DNA from: Ectothiorhodospira haloalkaliphila ATCC 51935
Lineage (GTDB): Bacteria; Pseudomonadota; Gammaproteobacteria; Ectothiorhodospirales; Ectothiorhodospiraceae
Assembly (NCBI RefSeq): GCF_000633935.1
Contig: NZ_KK214998.1
Location: 805,844 to 869,843 of the forward strand
Length of the DNA: 64,000 bases
Direction: 5' to 3'
Made by a program: the position numbers and the translations under genes. Below are positions 8,379-18,461 of this stretch, piece after piece; positions within the stretch are counted from its first letter, which is position 1, and each line of letters begins with the position of its first letter. The notes below the pieces were generated by a model. That model saw nothing but the letters and a program-made list of their open reading frames with translations. It made no database searches and had not been told where the DNA came from.

Positions 8379-9902
8379 TCAGGCCTCCGCCTTTTCGTTG
8401 TCCTTTGCGGGCGCGGGCTTTTCCTTTGCCTTGGCCTGCTGGGCGCGTTTTTTCGCTTCCCGCTCCGCCTTCTTGCGGGCTGCCGCCTCGGCCTTGGCCT
8501 TGGCTTCGGCCTCCTGGCGGGCGCGTCGCTGCTGGGCCAGTTCCTTCAACTCCTCCTGGCGACGCTGCTGCTCGCGCCGATCCGCCAGCACGCCCTTGGC
8601 ATGCTGGAAGTACTGCACCAGGGGGATGTGGGAGGGGCACACGTAGGAGCAGGAGCCGCAGGCCACGCAGTCCATCAGCCCGTAGGCTGCGGCGCCGTCC
8701 ATGTCTTCGCTACGGATGCGCGAGGCCATCTCCAGGGGCATCAGGCCGCAGGGGCAGGCGGCCACGCAGCGCCCGCAGCGGATGCAGGGCATGGGGTCGT
8801 CGATGTTGATCTCGGCAGCGGTGAGGGCGATCACGCCGTTGGTGCCCTTCACCACGGGCACCTGGGCATGGGGCATGATCTGTCCCATCATCGGGCCGCC
8901 CATGAGCAGCCGTGCCGGGGTCTCACGGGTGCCACCGCAATAAGCCAGAAGTTCTTCCACCCGGGTACCCAGAGGCACCTGCAGGTTCGCGGGTCGTTGC
9001 ACCGCACCGCCGCCCACGGTGACGATGCGGCTCACCAGTGGCCGGCGCATGCGCACCGCGCGGTGTACTGCGTAGGCCGTGCCCACGTTGTGCACGATCA
9101 CGCCGATGTCGGCGCCCAGTTTACCGGCGGGGATCTCCCGGCCAGTCACCGCCTTGATCATGTGTTTTTCCGAGCCCATGGGGTAGCGGGTGGGCACGGA
9201 AATGGCCTCCAGATGATCCATTTCGTAGAGGTGTTCCTGGAGGGCGGCCAGGGCCTCGGGCTTGTTGTCCTCCAACACGATCAGGGTATGCCGGGCGCCC
9301 AGGGCATGGCGCATGATGCGCACGCCATCGATGACCTCCTGGGTGCGTTCCCGCATCAGGCGGTCGTCGCAGGTGAGGTAGGGTTCGCATTCGGAGCCGT
9401 TGATCACCAGGGTGTCGATGGTGTGGCGACTGCCCAGGTTGAGCTTGATGGCGGCCGGGAAAGTGGCGCCACCCATGCCCACCACACCCGCCTCCGCGAC
9501 GCGCTGGGCAATCACTTCCGGCTCCAGGTTGAGGGCGTGCTCGGGCTCGGGTTCGTCCACCCACCGGTCGTCGCCGTCGGGTTCGATGACGATGGTCTGC
9601 ACCGGCAGACCGCTGGGATGAGGAGCCGGATGAGGTTCCACGGCCACCACCGTGCCCGATGTGGGGGCATGCACCGCCGCCGAAACAGGTCCGCTGCCGG
9701 TGGCGATCATCTCTCCCTTGAGCACCTTTTGGCCCGTCTGCACCCGGGGCTGGGCGGCAGCGCCGATGTGCTGCTGCACCGGCACATACAGGCGCTCGGG
9801 CAAGGGCAGGGTCTGAATGGGCAGGTGACTGGTGGCCTGCTTGCGGTCTTCCGGGTGCACGCCACCCTGGAATGCCCGGCGCTTGAAGAGGAATGAGAGC
9901 AT
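8379..9902 (-). CDS. rnfC: Rnf complex NADH/Fe-S subunit RnfC
   Basis: A 507-residue peripheral subunit on the cytoplasmic side. It contains the NAD(H)/FMN-binding part with GMGGATFPAAIKLN (about residue 140) and NGSECEPYLTCDDRLM, then two 4Fe-4S clusters, CIRCGRCVAACPCG (about 370) and CVACGSCSYVCPSHIP (about 410). The ATG at 9902 fits the normal N-terminus (MLSFLFKRRAFQGGVHPED) and starts 10 nt after rnfB ends; the longer open frame is rnfB read in another frame. From about residue 440 there is a charged Ala/Lys/Glu/Arg-rich coiled tail, common but variable in RnfC. It is the entry or exit point for NADH electrons. Confidence 0.95.
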   Translation of the reverse strand: MLSFLFKRRAFQGGVHPEDRKQATSHLPIQTLPLPERLYVPVQQHIGAAAQPRVQTGQKVLKGEMIATGSGPVSAAVHAPTSGTVVAVEPHPAPHPSGLPVQTIVIEPDGDDRWVDEPEPEHALNLEPEVIAQRVAEAGVVGMGGATFPAAIKLNLGSRHTIDTLVINGSECEPYLTCDDRLMRERTQEVIDGVRIMRHALGARHTLIVLEDNKPEALAALQEHLYEMDHLEAISVPTRYPMGSEKHMIKAVTGREIPAGKLGADIGVIVHNVGTAYAVHRAVRMRRPLVSRIVTVGGGAVQRPANLQVPLGTRVEELLAYCGGTRETPARLLMGGPMMGQIMPHAQVPVVKGTNGVIALTAAEINIDDPMPCIRCGRCVAACPCGLMPLEMASRIRSEDMDGAAAYGLMDCVACGSCSYVCPSHIPLVQYFQHAKGVLADRREQQRRQEELKELAQQRRARQEAEAKAKAEAAARKKAEREAKKRAQQAKAKEKPAPAKDNEKAEA

Positions 9903-9912
9903 GGTGGTCACC

Positions 9913-10440
9913 TCAGCGGGCTTCGGGTTTGGACCAGCGCCAGGTGCGCAGGGTGGGGGTTTCGGGTACCAGCACCAGACCGTTGGTGGGGCACACCTCC
10001 ACGCATTTGCCACAGCCGTTGCAGGCCTCGGTGAACACCGTGTGGATCTGTCGGTTGGCCCCCATGATGGCGTCGGTGGCGCACACCTTGTAACAGCGGG
10101 TGCAACCGTTGCACTGATCCTCCTTGATGCGCGCAAAGGCGGGTGCCTCCTCCTCCATGCCCGACAGATCCACGCTCACCGAGAGCTTGTCTGCCAGTTG
10201 CTGGGCCAGGGCCTTGCCGCCCGGTGGGCAGAGGGTCACGGGGGCCTCATGGGCGGCCAGGGCCTGGGCGGCACTGGAGCAACCGGGCAGGCCGCACTGG
10301 CCGCAGTTGGTGCCCGGCAGCATGTCCTCGATCTCATCGACCAAGGGGTCTTTTTCCACCTTCAGATACTTGGCGGCCATGCCCAGGGAATAACCCAGGA
10401 GCAGACCCATGGCGGTCAGGACAACGATGGCTGCGTACAT
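9913..10440 (-). CDS. rnfB: Rnf complex ferredoxin-like subunit RnfB
   Basis: A 175-residue protein with an N-terminal membrane anchor (MYAAIVVLTAMGLLLGYSLG), then the four-Cys Fe-S domain TNCGQCGLPGC...LCPPGG (about residues 50-85), then two ferredoxin motifs, CNGCTRCYKVC and CNGCGKCVEVCP (about 112-150). It exchanges electrons with soluble ferredoxin or flavodoxin, the likely direct donors to nitrogenase. The ATG at 10440 is 26 nt after rnfA, with an AGGAG site 6-7 nt upstream; the longer open frame upstream is a shadow of rnfA. Confidence 0.95.
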   Translation of the reverse strand: MYAAIVVLTAMGLLLGYSLGMAAKYLKVEKDPLVDEIEDMLPGTNCGQCGLPGCSSAAQALAAHEAPVTLCPPGGKALAQQLADKLSVSVDLSGMEEEAPAFARIKEDQCNGCTRCYKVCATDAIMGANRQIHTVFTEACNGCGKCVEVCPTNGLVLVPETPTLRTWRWSKPEAR

Positions 10441-10466
10441 GGTGTGATCTCCTGTTCGGGGGGGCG

Positions 10467-11048
10467 TCAGGCGAAGTCGAGGCCGGCAAACCCCATGAAG
10501 CCCAGCGACAACAGCCCGGCGACAATGAAGGCGATGGGGGCACCAGCGAAGGCCGCCGGCACATTGTTCACGGCCAGGCGCTCGCGAAGACCGGCGAAGA
10601 TGACCATCACCAGGGTGAAACCCAGGGCGGCACCGAACCCGAAGGTCACGCTTTGCAGAAAACCATGACCTTCCTGGATGTTGAGCAGGGCCACGCCGAG
10701 CACGGCGCAATTGGTGGTGATCAGCGGCAGAAAGATCCCCAGCACCCGATGCAGGGCCGCGCTGGTCTTGCGGATGACCAGTTCGGTGAACTGCACCACG
10801 GCGGCGATCACCAGGATGAAGGAGAGGATGCGCAGAAAGCCCAGATCAAGGGGCGCGAGCACGAAGTACTCCAGCAGCCAGCCGGCCACCGAGGCCAGGG
10901 TGAGCACGAAGGTGGTGGCCAGGCCCATGCTCAGGGCCGTATCCAGCTTGTTGGACACGCCCATGAAGGGGCACAGCCCCAGGAACTGCACCAGCACCAC
11001 GTTGTTCACCAGGGCTGTGCCCAAAAGTAGCAGCATAAACTCCGTCAC
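10467..11048 (-). CDS. rnfA: Rnf complex membrane subunit RnfA
   Basis: A 193-residue inner-membrane protein, first gene of the rnf operon. It carries [18 protein letters not shown] near residue 14 (Cys ligand of the membrane Fe-S centre shared with RnfE), [11 protein letters not shown] and [19 protein letters not shown] at 11048 is chosen because it yields the family start ([15 protein letters not shown]) and has a GAGGTG ribosome site 7 nt upstream. The preceding intergenic stretch holds a sigma-54 promoter reading into it and NifA sites, so expression is predicted to follow nitrogen-fixation control. Confidence 0.95.
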   Translation of the reverse strand: MTEFMLLLLGTALVNNVVLVQFLGLCPFMGVSNKLDTALSMGLATTFVLTLASVAGWLLEYFVLAPLDLGFLRILSFILVIAAVVQFTELVIRKTSAALHRVLGIFLPLITTNCAVLGVALLNIQEGHGFLQSVTFGFGAALGFTLVMVIFAGLRERLAVNNVPAAFAGAPIAFIVAGLLSLGFMGFAGLDFA

Positions 11049-11080
11049 GGTGTTCACCTCGCTTGGATTGAGGGGGTATC

Positions 11081-11096
11081 TGCATCTTGCGTGCCA
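11081..11096 (-). promoter_or_regulatory. Sigma-54 promoter of the rnf operon
   Basis: On the minus strand the 16-mer TGGCACGCAAGATGCA has the -24 GG and -12 GC with exactly 10 nt between them and a complete TGGCAC -24 box. It lies 33 nt before the rnfA start codon. Activation would come from NifA bound at 11172-11187, about 90 bp upstream. Confidence 0.8.
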
Positions 11097-11146
11097 AGGG
11101 GGATGCACTCTTTAGGCGCACCCTTTATGGGGATTTGCGGCGGGCG

Positions 11147-11163
11147 TGCACCATGATGGTGCA
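11147..11163. promoter_or_regulatory. 17-bp perfect inverted repeat in the rnf/nifL control region
   Basis: TGCACCAT, one central base, ATGGTGCA: an uninterrupted 8+1+8 dyad lying 9 bp from the first NifA site on its rnf side. Its form suggests an operator for a dimeric regulator; which one is unknown. Confidence 0.45.
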
Positions 11164-11171
11164 GTGGGTGC

Positions 11172-11187
11172 TGTGAGGATCGCGACA
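11172..11187. promoter_or_regulatory. NifA upstream activator site 1
   Basis: TGT, 10 nt, ACA (TGTGAGGATCGCGACA), the classical NifA enhancer. Its centre is about 91 bp from the rnf sigma-54 promoter and about 126 bp from the nifL one. Confidence 0.75.
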
Positions 11188-11211
11188 GGCAGAGCCGCCG
11201 GTTCACCTCGA

Positions 11212-12923
<1,712 letters not shown>

Positions 12924-12942
12924 CATCACTCCAGGAACATCC

Positions 12943-14511
12943 ATGGTGATCTCTCCTACGGCAGTCGGCACGACGCGGCGCTCGCGCGCCCAAGTGATCG
13001 AAATGCATCTGGACACGCTTTATCAGGTCAGCCAGGTGCTCAGTTGTTCATCCGGATTACAGGACATCCTCTCCGGGGTGCTGCATGTGCTGCACGAATC
13101 CTCGGACATGCGTTGCGGGATGGTGTCGCTGCTGGATCCGGGCACGGGCGAACTCATGGTAGGGGCCGCCCATACCGGCACCCGGGAAAGGGTGGACAAG
13201 GTGCGCTACCGTCCCGGCGAGGGCTTGATGGGGGCCATCCTCAAGGAGGGTGACACGGTCATGGTCGGTCGTATTGCCGATGAGCCCCGGTTTCTGGACC
13301 GCATGGGGCTGTACGCCCCGGATCTGCCTTTTGTGGGCGTGCCCATCCGGGTGGGCGAAGACAACCCCATCGGCGTGCTGGCCGCGCAGCCCATTTGCGG
13401 GGATGACGGCCTGCTGGAAGAGCGCGCCCGTTTCCTGGAGATGGTGGCCAACCTGCTGGCCCAGACCGTGCGCCGCGCCTGGGATCTGGAGCAGGAGCGC
13501 CAGGCGCTGACCGATGAGCGCGACCGGCTGCGCCGCGAGGTGCGTGGCGGCTATCACCTGGACAATGTGGTGGGGCATTCCAAGGAAATGCGCCGGGTGT
13601 TCGAGCAAGTGCGTCAGGTGGCCAAGTGGCACACCACGGTGCTGGTGCGCGGCGAGACCGGCACGGGCAAGGAGCTCATCGCCAATGCCATCCACTACAA
13701 CTCACCGCGGGCCAACGGTCATTTCGTCAAGCTCAACTGCGCAGCCCTGCCGGACAATCTGCTGGAGAGTGAGCTCTTCGGGCACGAGAAGGGCGCCTTC
13801 ACCGGGGCTGTGTCCCAGCGCAAGGGGCGTTTTGAGCAGGCGGATGGTGGCACCATTTTCCTGGACGAGATCGGCGAGATCTCCCAGGCCTTTCAGGCCA
13901 AGCTGTTGCGGGTGTTGCAGGAGGGTGAGTTCGAGCGGGTAGGGGGCACGCGCACCCTCAAGGTGGACGTGCGGGTCATCGCCGCCACCAACCGGCCTCT
14001 GGAGGAAGAGGTGGAACGGGGGGATTTCAGGGAGGACCTGTACTACCGGCTCAATGTGATGCCCATCTTCGTGCCCGCATTGCGCAATCGCAGCGAAGAC
14101 ATTCCGGATCTGGCCCGATTCCTGGTGGATAAGTTGGCCAAGGCCCAGGGTCGTCCCCTGGACATCACCGACAGTGCCATTCGCACACTCATGCGCCACG
14201 AATGGCCCGGTAATGTGCGGGAGCTGGAAAACTGCCTGGAGCGGGCCGCCATCATGAGCGAGACCGGCACCATCGACCTGGATGCCATCAACCTCACTGG
14301 CCTGGAGGACAAGCTCCCCTTGAGTCGCAAGCCGGAGCCCGAGGTGGAGGTGGACCTGGACGACCCCGACCTGGATGAGCGCGAACGGGTGATCGCCGCC
14401 CTGGAGCGGGCCGGTTGGGTGCAGGCCAAGGCGGCTCGCCTGCTGGGCATGACGCCCCGGCAGATCGCCTACCGCATTCAGACCCTCAAGATCAGGGTCA
14501 GGCAGTTCTGA
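12943..14511 (+). CDS. nifA: NifA, sigma-54-dependent activator of nif genes
   Basis: A 522-residue enhancer-binding protein: N-terminal GAF domain (about 25-170, a 2-oxoglutarate sensor in gamma NifA), AAA+ domain with Walker A GETGTGKE (about 236), the sigma-54 contact loop GAFTGA (about 285), Walker [12 protein letters not shown] and the C-terminal Fis-type helix-turn-helix [16 protein letters not shown]. The linker after the AAA+ domain has no CxxxxC redox motif, as expected for NifA that is controlled by NifL rather than sensing oxygen itself. An AGGAA site precedes the ATG. Predicted targets in this window are rnf, nifLA and nifB, each with TGT-N10-ACA plus a sigma-54 promoter. Confidence 0.96.
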   Translation: MVISPTAVGTTRRSRAQVIEMHLDTLYQVSQVLSCSSGLQDILSGVLHVLHESSDMRCGMVSLLDPGTGELMVGAAHTGTRERVDKVRYRPGEGLMGAILKEGDTVMVGRIADEPRFLDRMGLYAPDLPFVGVPIRVGEDNPIGVLAAQPICGDDGLLEERARFLEMVANLLAQTVRRAWDLEQERQALTDERDRLRREVRGGYHLDNVVGHSKEMRRVFEQVRQVAKWHTTVLVRGETGTGKELIANAIHYNSPRANGHFVKLNCAALPDNLLESELFGHEKGAFTGAVSQRKGRFEQADGGTIFLDEIGEISQAFQAKLLRVLQEGEFERVGGTRTLKVDVRVIAATNRPLEEEVERGDFREDLYYRLNVMPIFVPALRNRSEDIPDLARFLVDKLAKAQGRPLDITDSAIRTLMRHEWPGNVRELENCLERAAIMSETGTIDLDAINLTGLEDKLPLSRKPEPEVEVDLDDPDLDERERVIAALERAGWVQAKAARLLGMTPRQIAYRIQTLKIRVRQF

Positions 14512-14536
14512 TTGTGCCCTTCACCACAGCCATGTC

Positions 14537-14552
14537 TGTGACATGTGCAACA
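14537..14552. promoter_or_regulatory. NifA upstream activator site of nifB
   Basis: TGT, 10 nt, ACA (TGTGACATGTGCAACA), centred about 76 bp before the nifB sigma-54 promoter. The AT-rich stretch 14575-14612 between them, including AATCATGAGGTTG (one mismatch to the IHF consensus), could provide the DNA bend. Confidence 0.75.
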
Positions 14553-14612
14553 TGTTTCTGAGAGTGGGATGGTAAAGCTATAAAAATCATGAGGTTGTCT
14601 TTATTTGATTTC

Positions 14613-14628
14613 AGGCACGGCGTTTGCA
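14613..14628 (+). promoter_or_regulatory. Sigma-54 promoter of nifB
   Basis: AGGCACGGCGTTTGCA: GG and GC 10 nt apart, GGCAC -24 box and TTTGCA -12 box. The nifB start codon is 67 nt after the -12 element. Confidence 0.8.
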
Positions 14629-14694
14629 TCACTCCTCCCAAGACCAACCTTTCCCACCGCGAGACCGGCGGGCACCCTCAACGGGAGGACCGTG

Positions 14695-16221
14695 ATGGAC
14701 CTGAAAATCAAAAAGCTCAGCGACATTCCCGTCATCAAGGAGGCCGTCACTCCGCAGGGTGGCTGCTCAACCAGTGGCTGCGGCAGCGCCAACGACCCCA
14801 CCCCGGAACTGCCTCAGGCCATTCGCGAGAAGATTCAGGATCATCCCTGTTACTCGGAAGAGGCCCATCACCACTTTGCCCGCATGCACGTGGCGGTGGC
14901 GCCGGCCTGCAACATTCAGTGTCATTACTGCAACCGCAAGTATGACTGCGCCAATGAATCCCGCCCCGGTGTGGTCTCTGAGGTGCTCAAGCCGCACCAG
15001 GCCGTGAAAAAGGCCCTGGCCGTGGCGGCCAGCATCCCCGAGATGACCGTGGTGGGCATCGCCGGCCCCGGGGATGGCCTGGCCAACCCCACCCGCACCT
15101 TCCAGACCTTCCGGGGCATCCGCGAGCAGGCCGACGACATCAAGCTGTGTCTGTCCACCAACGGCATGGCCCTGCCAGAGCATGTGGAAGAGCTGGCGGC
15201 CCTGGGCGTGGATCACATCACCATCACCATCAACAGCATCGACCCCGAGGTGGGTGCCCGCATCCATCCCTGGGTGATCTGGAACAAGAAGCGGGTCTTC
15301 GGCGTGGAAGGTGCCCGTCTGCTCATCCAGCAGCAGCAAAAGGGCCTGGAAATGCTGGTGGAGCGTGGCGTGTTGGTGAAGGTGAACTCGGTGATGATCC
15401 CCGGCATCAATGATGAGCATCTCAAGGAGGTGTCGCGGGTGGTGAAGGCCAAGGGGGCCTTCATGCACAACATCATGCCGCTGATCTCCGAGCCGGAACA
15501 CGGCACCTATTTCGGCCTCAATGGCCAGCGCGGCCCCACCCAGGCCGAGCTGACTGCCCTGCGCGATGCCTGTGGAACTGACATGAAGATGATGCGCCAT
15601 TGCAGACAATGCCGCGCCGACGCCGTGGGTCGGTTGGGGGAGGACCGGGGAGCCGAGTTCACCGCTGATCGCATCGACGAGCTGGAGGTGGACTACCCGG
15701 CCGCCCGTGAACGGCGCGACCAGGTGCAGGCGGCCATACGCGAGTCCATGGGGGCCAAGCGGCTGGCCAGCACCGCTCGGGCACCCGTGGCATCGGCGAC
15801 CGGCAAGGCCGCTTCCCGTCCGGTGCTGATGGCCGTGGCCACCCAGGGCGGTGGCGTGATCAATCAGCACTTCGGACATGCCCGGGAATTCCTGGTCTAC
15901 CGGGCCTCGCCCGAAGGCGTGCGTTTTGAAGGCCATCGGCGCGCCGATCTCTACTGCTCCGGCCCTGATGAATGCGGTGACCGGGAGCAGGTAATGGCAA
16001 GCACGCTGCGCTCGCTGGAAGACTGCGAAGTGCTGTTGTGCTCCCGCATCGGCATCGAACCCTGGTCCACCCTGGAAGCCGCCGGCATCACTCCCAACCC
16101 CAATCACGCCATGGAGCCCATCGAGGATGCCATCCTGGCCGTCTACCGGGAGATGATGGAGTCCGGCCAGCTGGCCCCGGTGGAGGAGGGCAGCAACAGC
16201 CTGATGGCCGAAGTCTCTTGA
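14695..16221 (+). CDS. nifB: NifB, radical SAM FeMo-cofactor precursor synthase with NifX-like domain
   Basis: A 508-residue protein. The radical SAM motif CNIQCHYC (Cys72, Cys76, Cys79) binds the 4Fe-4S cluster that cleaves S-adenosylmethionine; HPCYSEEAHHHFARMHV before it and MRHCRQCRADAVGRLGED (about 300-318) after it are NifB hallmarks. From about residue 375 a dinitrogenase-cofactor-binding (NifX/NafY-type) domain follows: MAVATQGGGVINQHFGHA. NifB fuses two 4Fe-4S units with a sulfur and a carbide into NifB-co, the 8Fe core of FeMo-co. The ATG at 14695 has a GGGAGGA site 5 nt upstream; the ORF could start earlier but would cross the promoter. Confidence 0.97.
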   Translation: MDLKIKKLSDIPVIKEAVTPQGGCSTSGCGSANDPTPELPQAIREKIQDHPCYSEEAHHHFARMHVAVAPACNIQCHYCNRKYDCANESRPGVVSEVLKPHQAVKKALAVAASIPEMTVVGIAGPGDGLANPTRTFQTFRGIREQADDIKLCLSTNGMALPEHVEELAALGVDHITITINSIDPEVGARIHPWVIWNKKRVFGVEGARLLIQQQQKGLEMLVERGVLVKVNSVMIPGINDEHLKEVSRVVKAKGAFMHNIMPLISEPEHGTYFGLNGQRGPTQAELTALRDACGTDMKMMRHCRQCRADAVGRLGEDRGAEFTADRIDELEVDYPAARERRDQVQAAIRESMGAKRLASTARAPVASATGKAASRPVLMAVATQGGGVINQHFGHAREFLVYRASPEGVRFEGHRRADLYCSGPDECGDREQVMASTLRSLEDCEVLLCSRIGIEPWSTLEAAGITPNPNHAMEPIEDAILAVYREMMESGQLAPVEEGSNSLMAEVS

Positions 16222-16247
16222 GTCTCTCCTTGAAATCCCTCCTGAAG

Positions 16248-16348
16248 CCCCTCTCCCCTCCGGGGAGAGGGGTTGGGGTGAGGGGCGGCGGCGTCCCCCC
16301 AGACAAAGAGCCGCTCTCCTTCCCGGGGACAGAGGTTGGGGTGAGGGG
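16248..16348. repeat. Tandem pair of REP-type repeats before draG
   Basis: Two units in the same orientation: CCCCTCTCCC...GGGAGAGGGGTTGGGGTGAGGGG at 16248-16285, and a decayed copy ending AGAGGTTGGGGTGAGGGG at 16314-16348. Both match the rnfE-rnfH repeat at 5770 in inverted orientation. Each contains GGGGTGAGGGG, and these GTG triplets are in frame with draG. Confidence 0.8.
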
Positions 16349-17240
16349 AGCGCCCCACCGAGCCCAAGCCGCCTACTTCGCTCTGGCCATCGGCGACGCC
16401 CTCGGCGCCACCGTGGAATTCATGACCCCCCGGGAGATCCAGTCCCAGCACGGCATCCACAAAGACCTCACTGGCGGCGGCTGGCTTCACCTCAAACCCG
16501 GCGCCATCACTGACGACACCCAGATGAGCCTGGCACTGGGTGACGCCATCATTCAGGCGGGCGACATTCACGCGCCCACCATCGCCGAAGCCTTCAGCCA
16601 GTGGATGCGCTCCCGTCCCGTGGACATCGGTCACACGGTGCGCCGCGGCATCATCCACTATCGCCGCACCGGCGAGACCCAGGTCCCCCTGAACGACAAC
16701 GACGCCGGCAATGGGGCCTGCATGCGCGTGCTTCCCATTGCGCTGGTCACCCTGGGCCAGCCCCGCGAGACGGTGAACGCCGCCTGCCGCCTGCAATCCC
16801 ATATCACCCATCACCACCCCTTGTCCGACGCTGGCACCGAGTGCATCGTGGCCATGGTGCAGATGGCCCTGCAGGGCGCCGATCAGCGGGATCTGCTGCA
16901 GGGGCCGGTGAAGGCTCTCATCCAGCAGCACCCGGAATTCCACTTCCGCAAACGCCGCGAAGAGAATCCCAGCGGCTTCATCGTCCACACCCTGCGCGCC
17001 GTGTTCCAGGCCCTGTTCGACACCGACACCTTCGAGGACTGCCTGGTGGATGTGGTCAACCGGGGCGGGGACGCCGACACCACCGGCGCCATCGCCGGGA
17101 TGGTGGCCGGCGCGCTCTACGGGCCGGAGGGTATACCGGAGCGCTGGGGGAAGGCGCTGGATGGGGAAGTGAAGGCTCACATCATGCGCCAGGTGCAGAC
17201 AAAAAAAGAGGGTGGATTCATGCCTGACGTGCAAGCGTGA
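16341..17240 (+). CDS. draG: ADP-ribosyl-[dinitrogen reductase] hydrolase DraG
   Basis: A 299-residue ADP-ribosylglycohydrolase, close to the 294 or so of known DraG. It starts with ALAIGDALGATVEFMTP and has the metal-ligand blocks ITDDTQMSLALGDA and NRGGDADTTGAIAGMVAGAL; NDNDAGNGACMRVLP in between is typical of DraG. Two Mn2+ ions in the active site remove ADP-ribose from the Arg of nitrogenase Fe protein, turning nitrogenase back on. The partner transferase DraT is not in the window. No ATG exists between the end of nifB and the conserved domain; the likely start is the GTG at 16341, inside a REP repeat, with AGAGG upstream. GTG at 16278 is an alternative. It follows nifB by 119 nt and probably shares its promoter. 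Confidence 0.9.
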   Translation: MRGAPHRAQAAYFALAIGDALGATVEFMTPREIQSQHGIHKDLTGGGWLHLKPGAITDDTQMSLALGDAIIQAGDIHAPTIAEAFSQWMRSRPVDIGHTVRRGIIHYRRTGETQVPLNDNDAGNGACMRVLPIALVTLGQPRETVNAACRLQSHITHHHPLSDAGTECIVAMVQMALQGADQRDLLQGPVKALIQQHPEFHFRKRREENPSGFIVHTLRAVFQALFDTDTFEDCLVDVVNRGGDADTTGAIAGMVAGALYGPEGIPERWGKALDGEVKAHIMRQVQTKKEGGFMPDVQA

Positions 17241-17260
17241 ATTCACCCCTCCAAACGTGA

Positions 17261-18028
17261 TCAGGGACGGAAGGCGATTTGCTGGACAAAGTCCACTTCA
17301 TTGGTGTCGTAGGGGCGGCGCATGTCGCCGTAGCGTTCCACGTTGACGAATCCGGCGTCTTCCAGCAGGTGGGTGAGGTAGTCCTGGCGCAAGGGGTACA
17401 TGTTGAGTTCAAAGCGGGCGCCATCGGGGAAGACGTAGTTGAATTTGGCCAGGCTGCGGTGCAGTTCCACCGGGCCTACGTCCACGTTGTTGCCGGTGTA
17501 GCAAAAGGCGTGTTTGGAGCTGTATCCCTGGTCGAGCATGGCATCGTAGTTGCGCTGGTCGATGATCAGCATGCCGCCCGGGCGCAGGATGCGAAAGATG
17601 GCCCTGAGGGCAGTTCGACGATCTTCATGATCGAACAAATGGGTGAAGGAGTTACCCAGGCATACGGCCGCATCGAACTGCTCGGTGCCCAGGGTCTCGT
17701 CCAATGAGAGCCCGTCGATGGCCTTGGCATCGGCAAAGCTGACGCCGTAGTGCCTGGCGTTTTCCTGGGCCTTGGCCAGCATGTTTTCAGATCCATCCAC
17801 AGCCGTGACTTCAAACCCGTATTGGGCCAGGGACACCGCGTTGACACCGGTCCCGGTGGCGATATCGATGACCTGCTTGGCGCCGTGGGCGTGCAGGTGA
17901 CGATTGTAGAAGGCACCTTCCCGGGCCAGGCGTGCTTCCCAGCCCACCAGATCGTCCCAGTATTCGGCGAAACTGCGTGTGTATTGCGTAAAGTGAGTGC
18001 CGGTGTTCGCGTTGAGTGCCTCGGTCAT
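17261..18028 (-). CDS. Glycine/sarcosine N-methyltransferase (betaine synthesis)
   Basis: A 255-residue SAM-dependent methyltransferase: SAM motif I VIDIATGTG (residues 53-61), acidic motif II VTAVDGSENML, then CLGNSFTHLFDHEDRR, ILRPGGMLIIDQRNYDAMLD and NMYPLRQDYLTHLL, which match the glycine sarcosine N-methyltransferases of halophiles such as Halorhodospira. These convert glycine to sarcosine and dimethylglycine; a second enzyme (SDMT) completes glycine betaine, the main osmolyte. No SDMT gene lies beside it. The ATG at 18028 has an AAGGAG site 8 nt upstream. It converges on draG with a 20-nt gap and no evident terminator. Confidence 0.87.
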   Translation of the reverse strand: MTEALNANTGTHFTQYTRSFAEYWDDLVGWEARLAREGAFYNRHLHAHGAKQVIDIATGTGVNAVSLAQYGFEVTAVDGSENMLAKAQENARHYGVSFADAKAIDGLSLDETLGTEQFDAAVCLGNSFTHLFDHEDRRTALRAIFRILRPGGMLIIDQRNYDAMLDQGYSSKHAFCYTGNNVDVGPVELHRSLAKFNYVFPDGARFELNMYPLRQDYLTHLLEDAGFVNVERYGDMRRPYDTNEVDFVQQIAFRP

Positions 18029-18083
18029 ATGAGAGCTCCTTGTTGGCTTGGTGTGAAATGGGAGCGCTATTGTGGGTGGATGA

Positions 18084-18239
18084 CAGGGAGCGATACAGGC
18101 CATCGAGTCGCTGGGGATGCGGGCCCTGGAGATCACGACGGATCCGGTGGAGGGGATGTCACCGCAGGCCCTGGAGCGAGCGTTGGACACCTGGCCGATC
18201 CGCGCCTGCGTGATGATGCCCAGTTTCGGCAATCCCCTG
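18084..18239 (+). pseudogene. Remnant of a MocR-type (GntR-aminotransferase) regulator
   Basis: About 52 codons read as a piece of the PLP-fold domain of MocR/PdxR-type regulators: AIQAIESLGMRALEI, TDPVEGMSPQALERAL and IRACVMMPSFGNPL, the last matching the conserved MPNFSNPLG block. A stop codon lies directly upstream in frame and the homology ends after NPL, so neither the DNA-binding part nor the catalytic lysine part remains. It points toward acnD and may be what is left of a former local regulator. Confidence 0.65.
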
Positions 18240-18266
18240 TGTCGCGTCTTTTCAAGAACTCCCGAT

Positions 18267-18442
18267 AAAGGGGACGGACATCTTTTCCCGGGGAGTGTTT
18301 TCGGGGGAGTGTTTTTTTGTGGGAGCGGGCCTGCCCGCGAGTGGTGCCGGGATTGCCACTGAAGTCCTTTCTGGCATGGGCTTCGCGGCCGGGGGCTGCT
18401 CCCACGGGGGATTCTCCCGGAAAAGGTGTCTGCCCCGGTTTT
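18267..18442. repeat. MITE-like nested palindrome with inner REP pair
   Basis: Outer inverted repeats of about 29 bp (18267-18295, AAAGGGGACGGACATCTTTT..., and 18414-18442, whose complement reads AAAACCGGGGCAGACACCTT...) enclose a second inverted pair: GTGGGAGCGGGCCTGCCCGC at 18319 and GGGGGCTGCTCCCAC ending at 18405. The inner unit resembles REP sequences of pseudomonads. No coding capacity. Likely a non-autonomous element mobilised in trans, sitting between the MocR remnant and the acnD promoter. Confidence 0.7.
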
Positions 18443-18461
18443 GCTTTTGAAGGCGTGGCAC

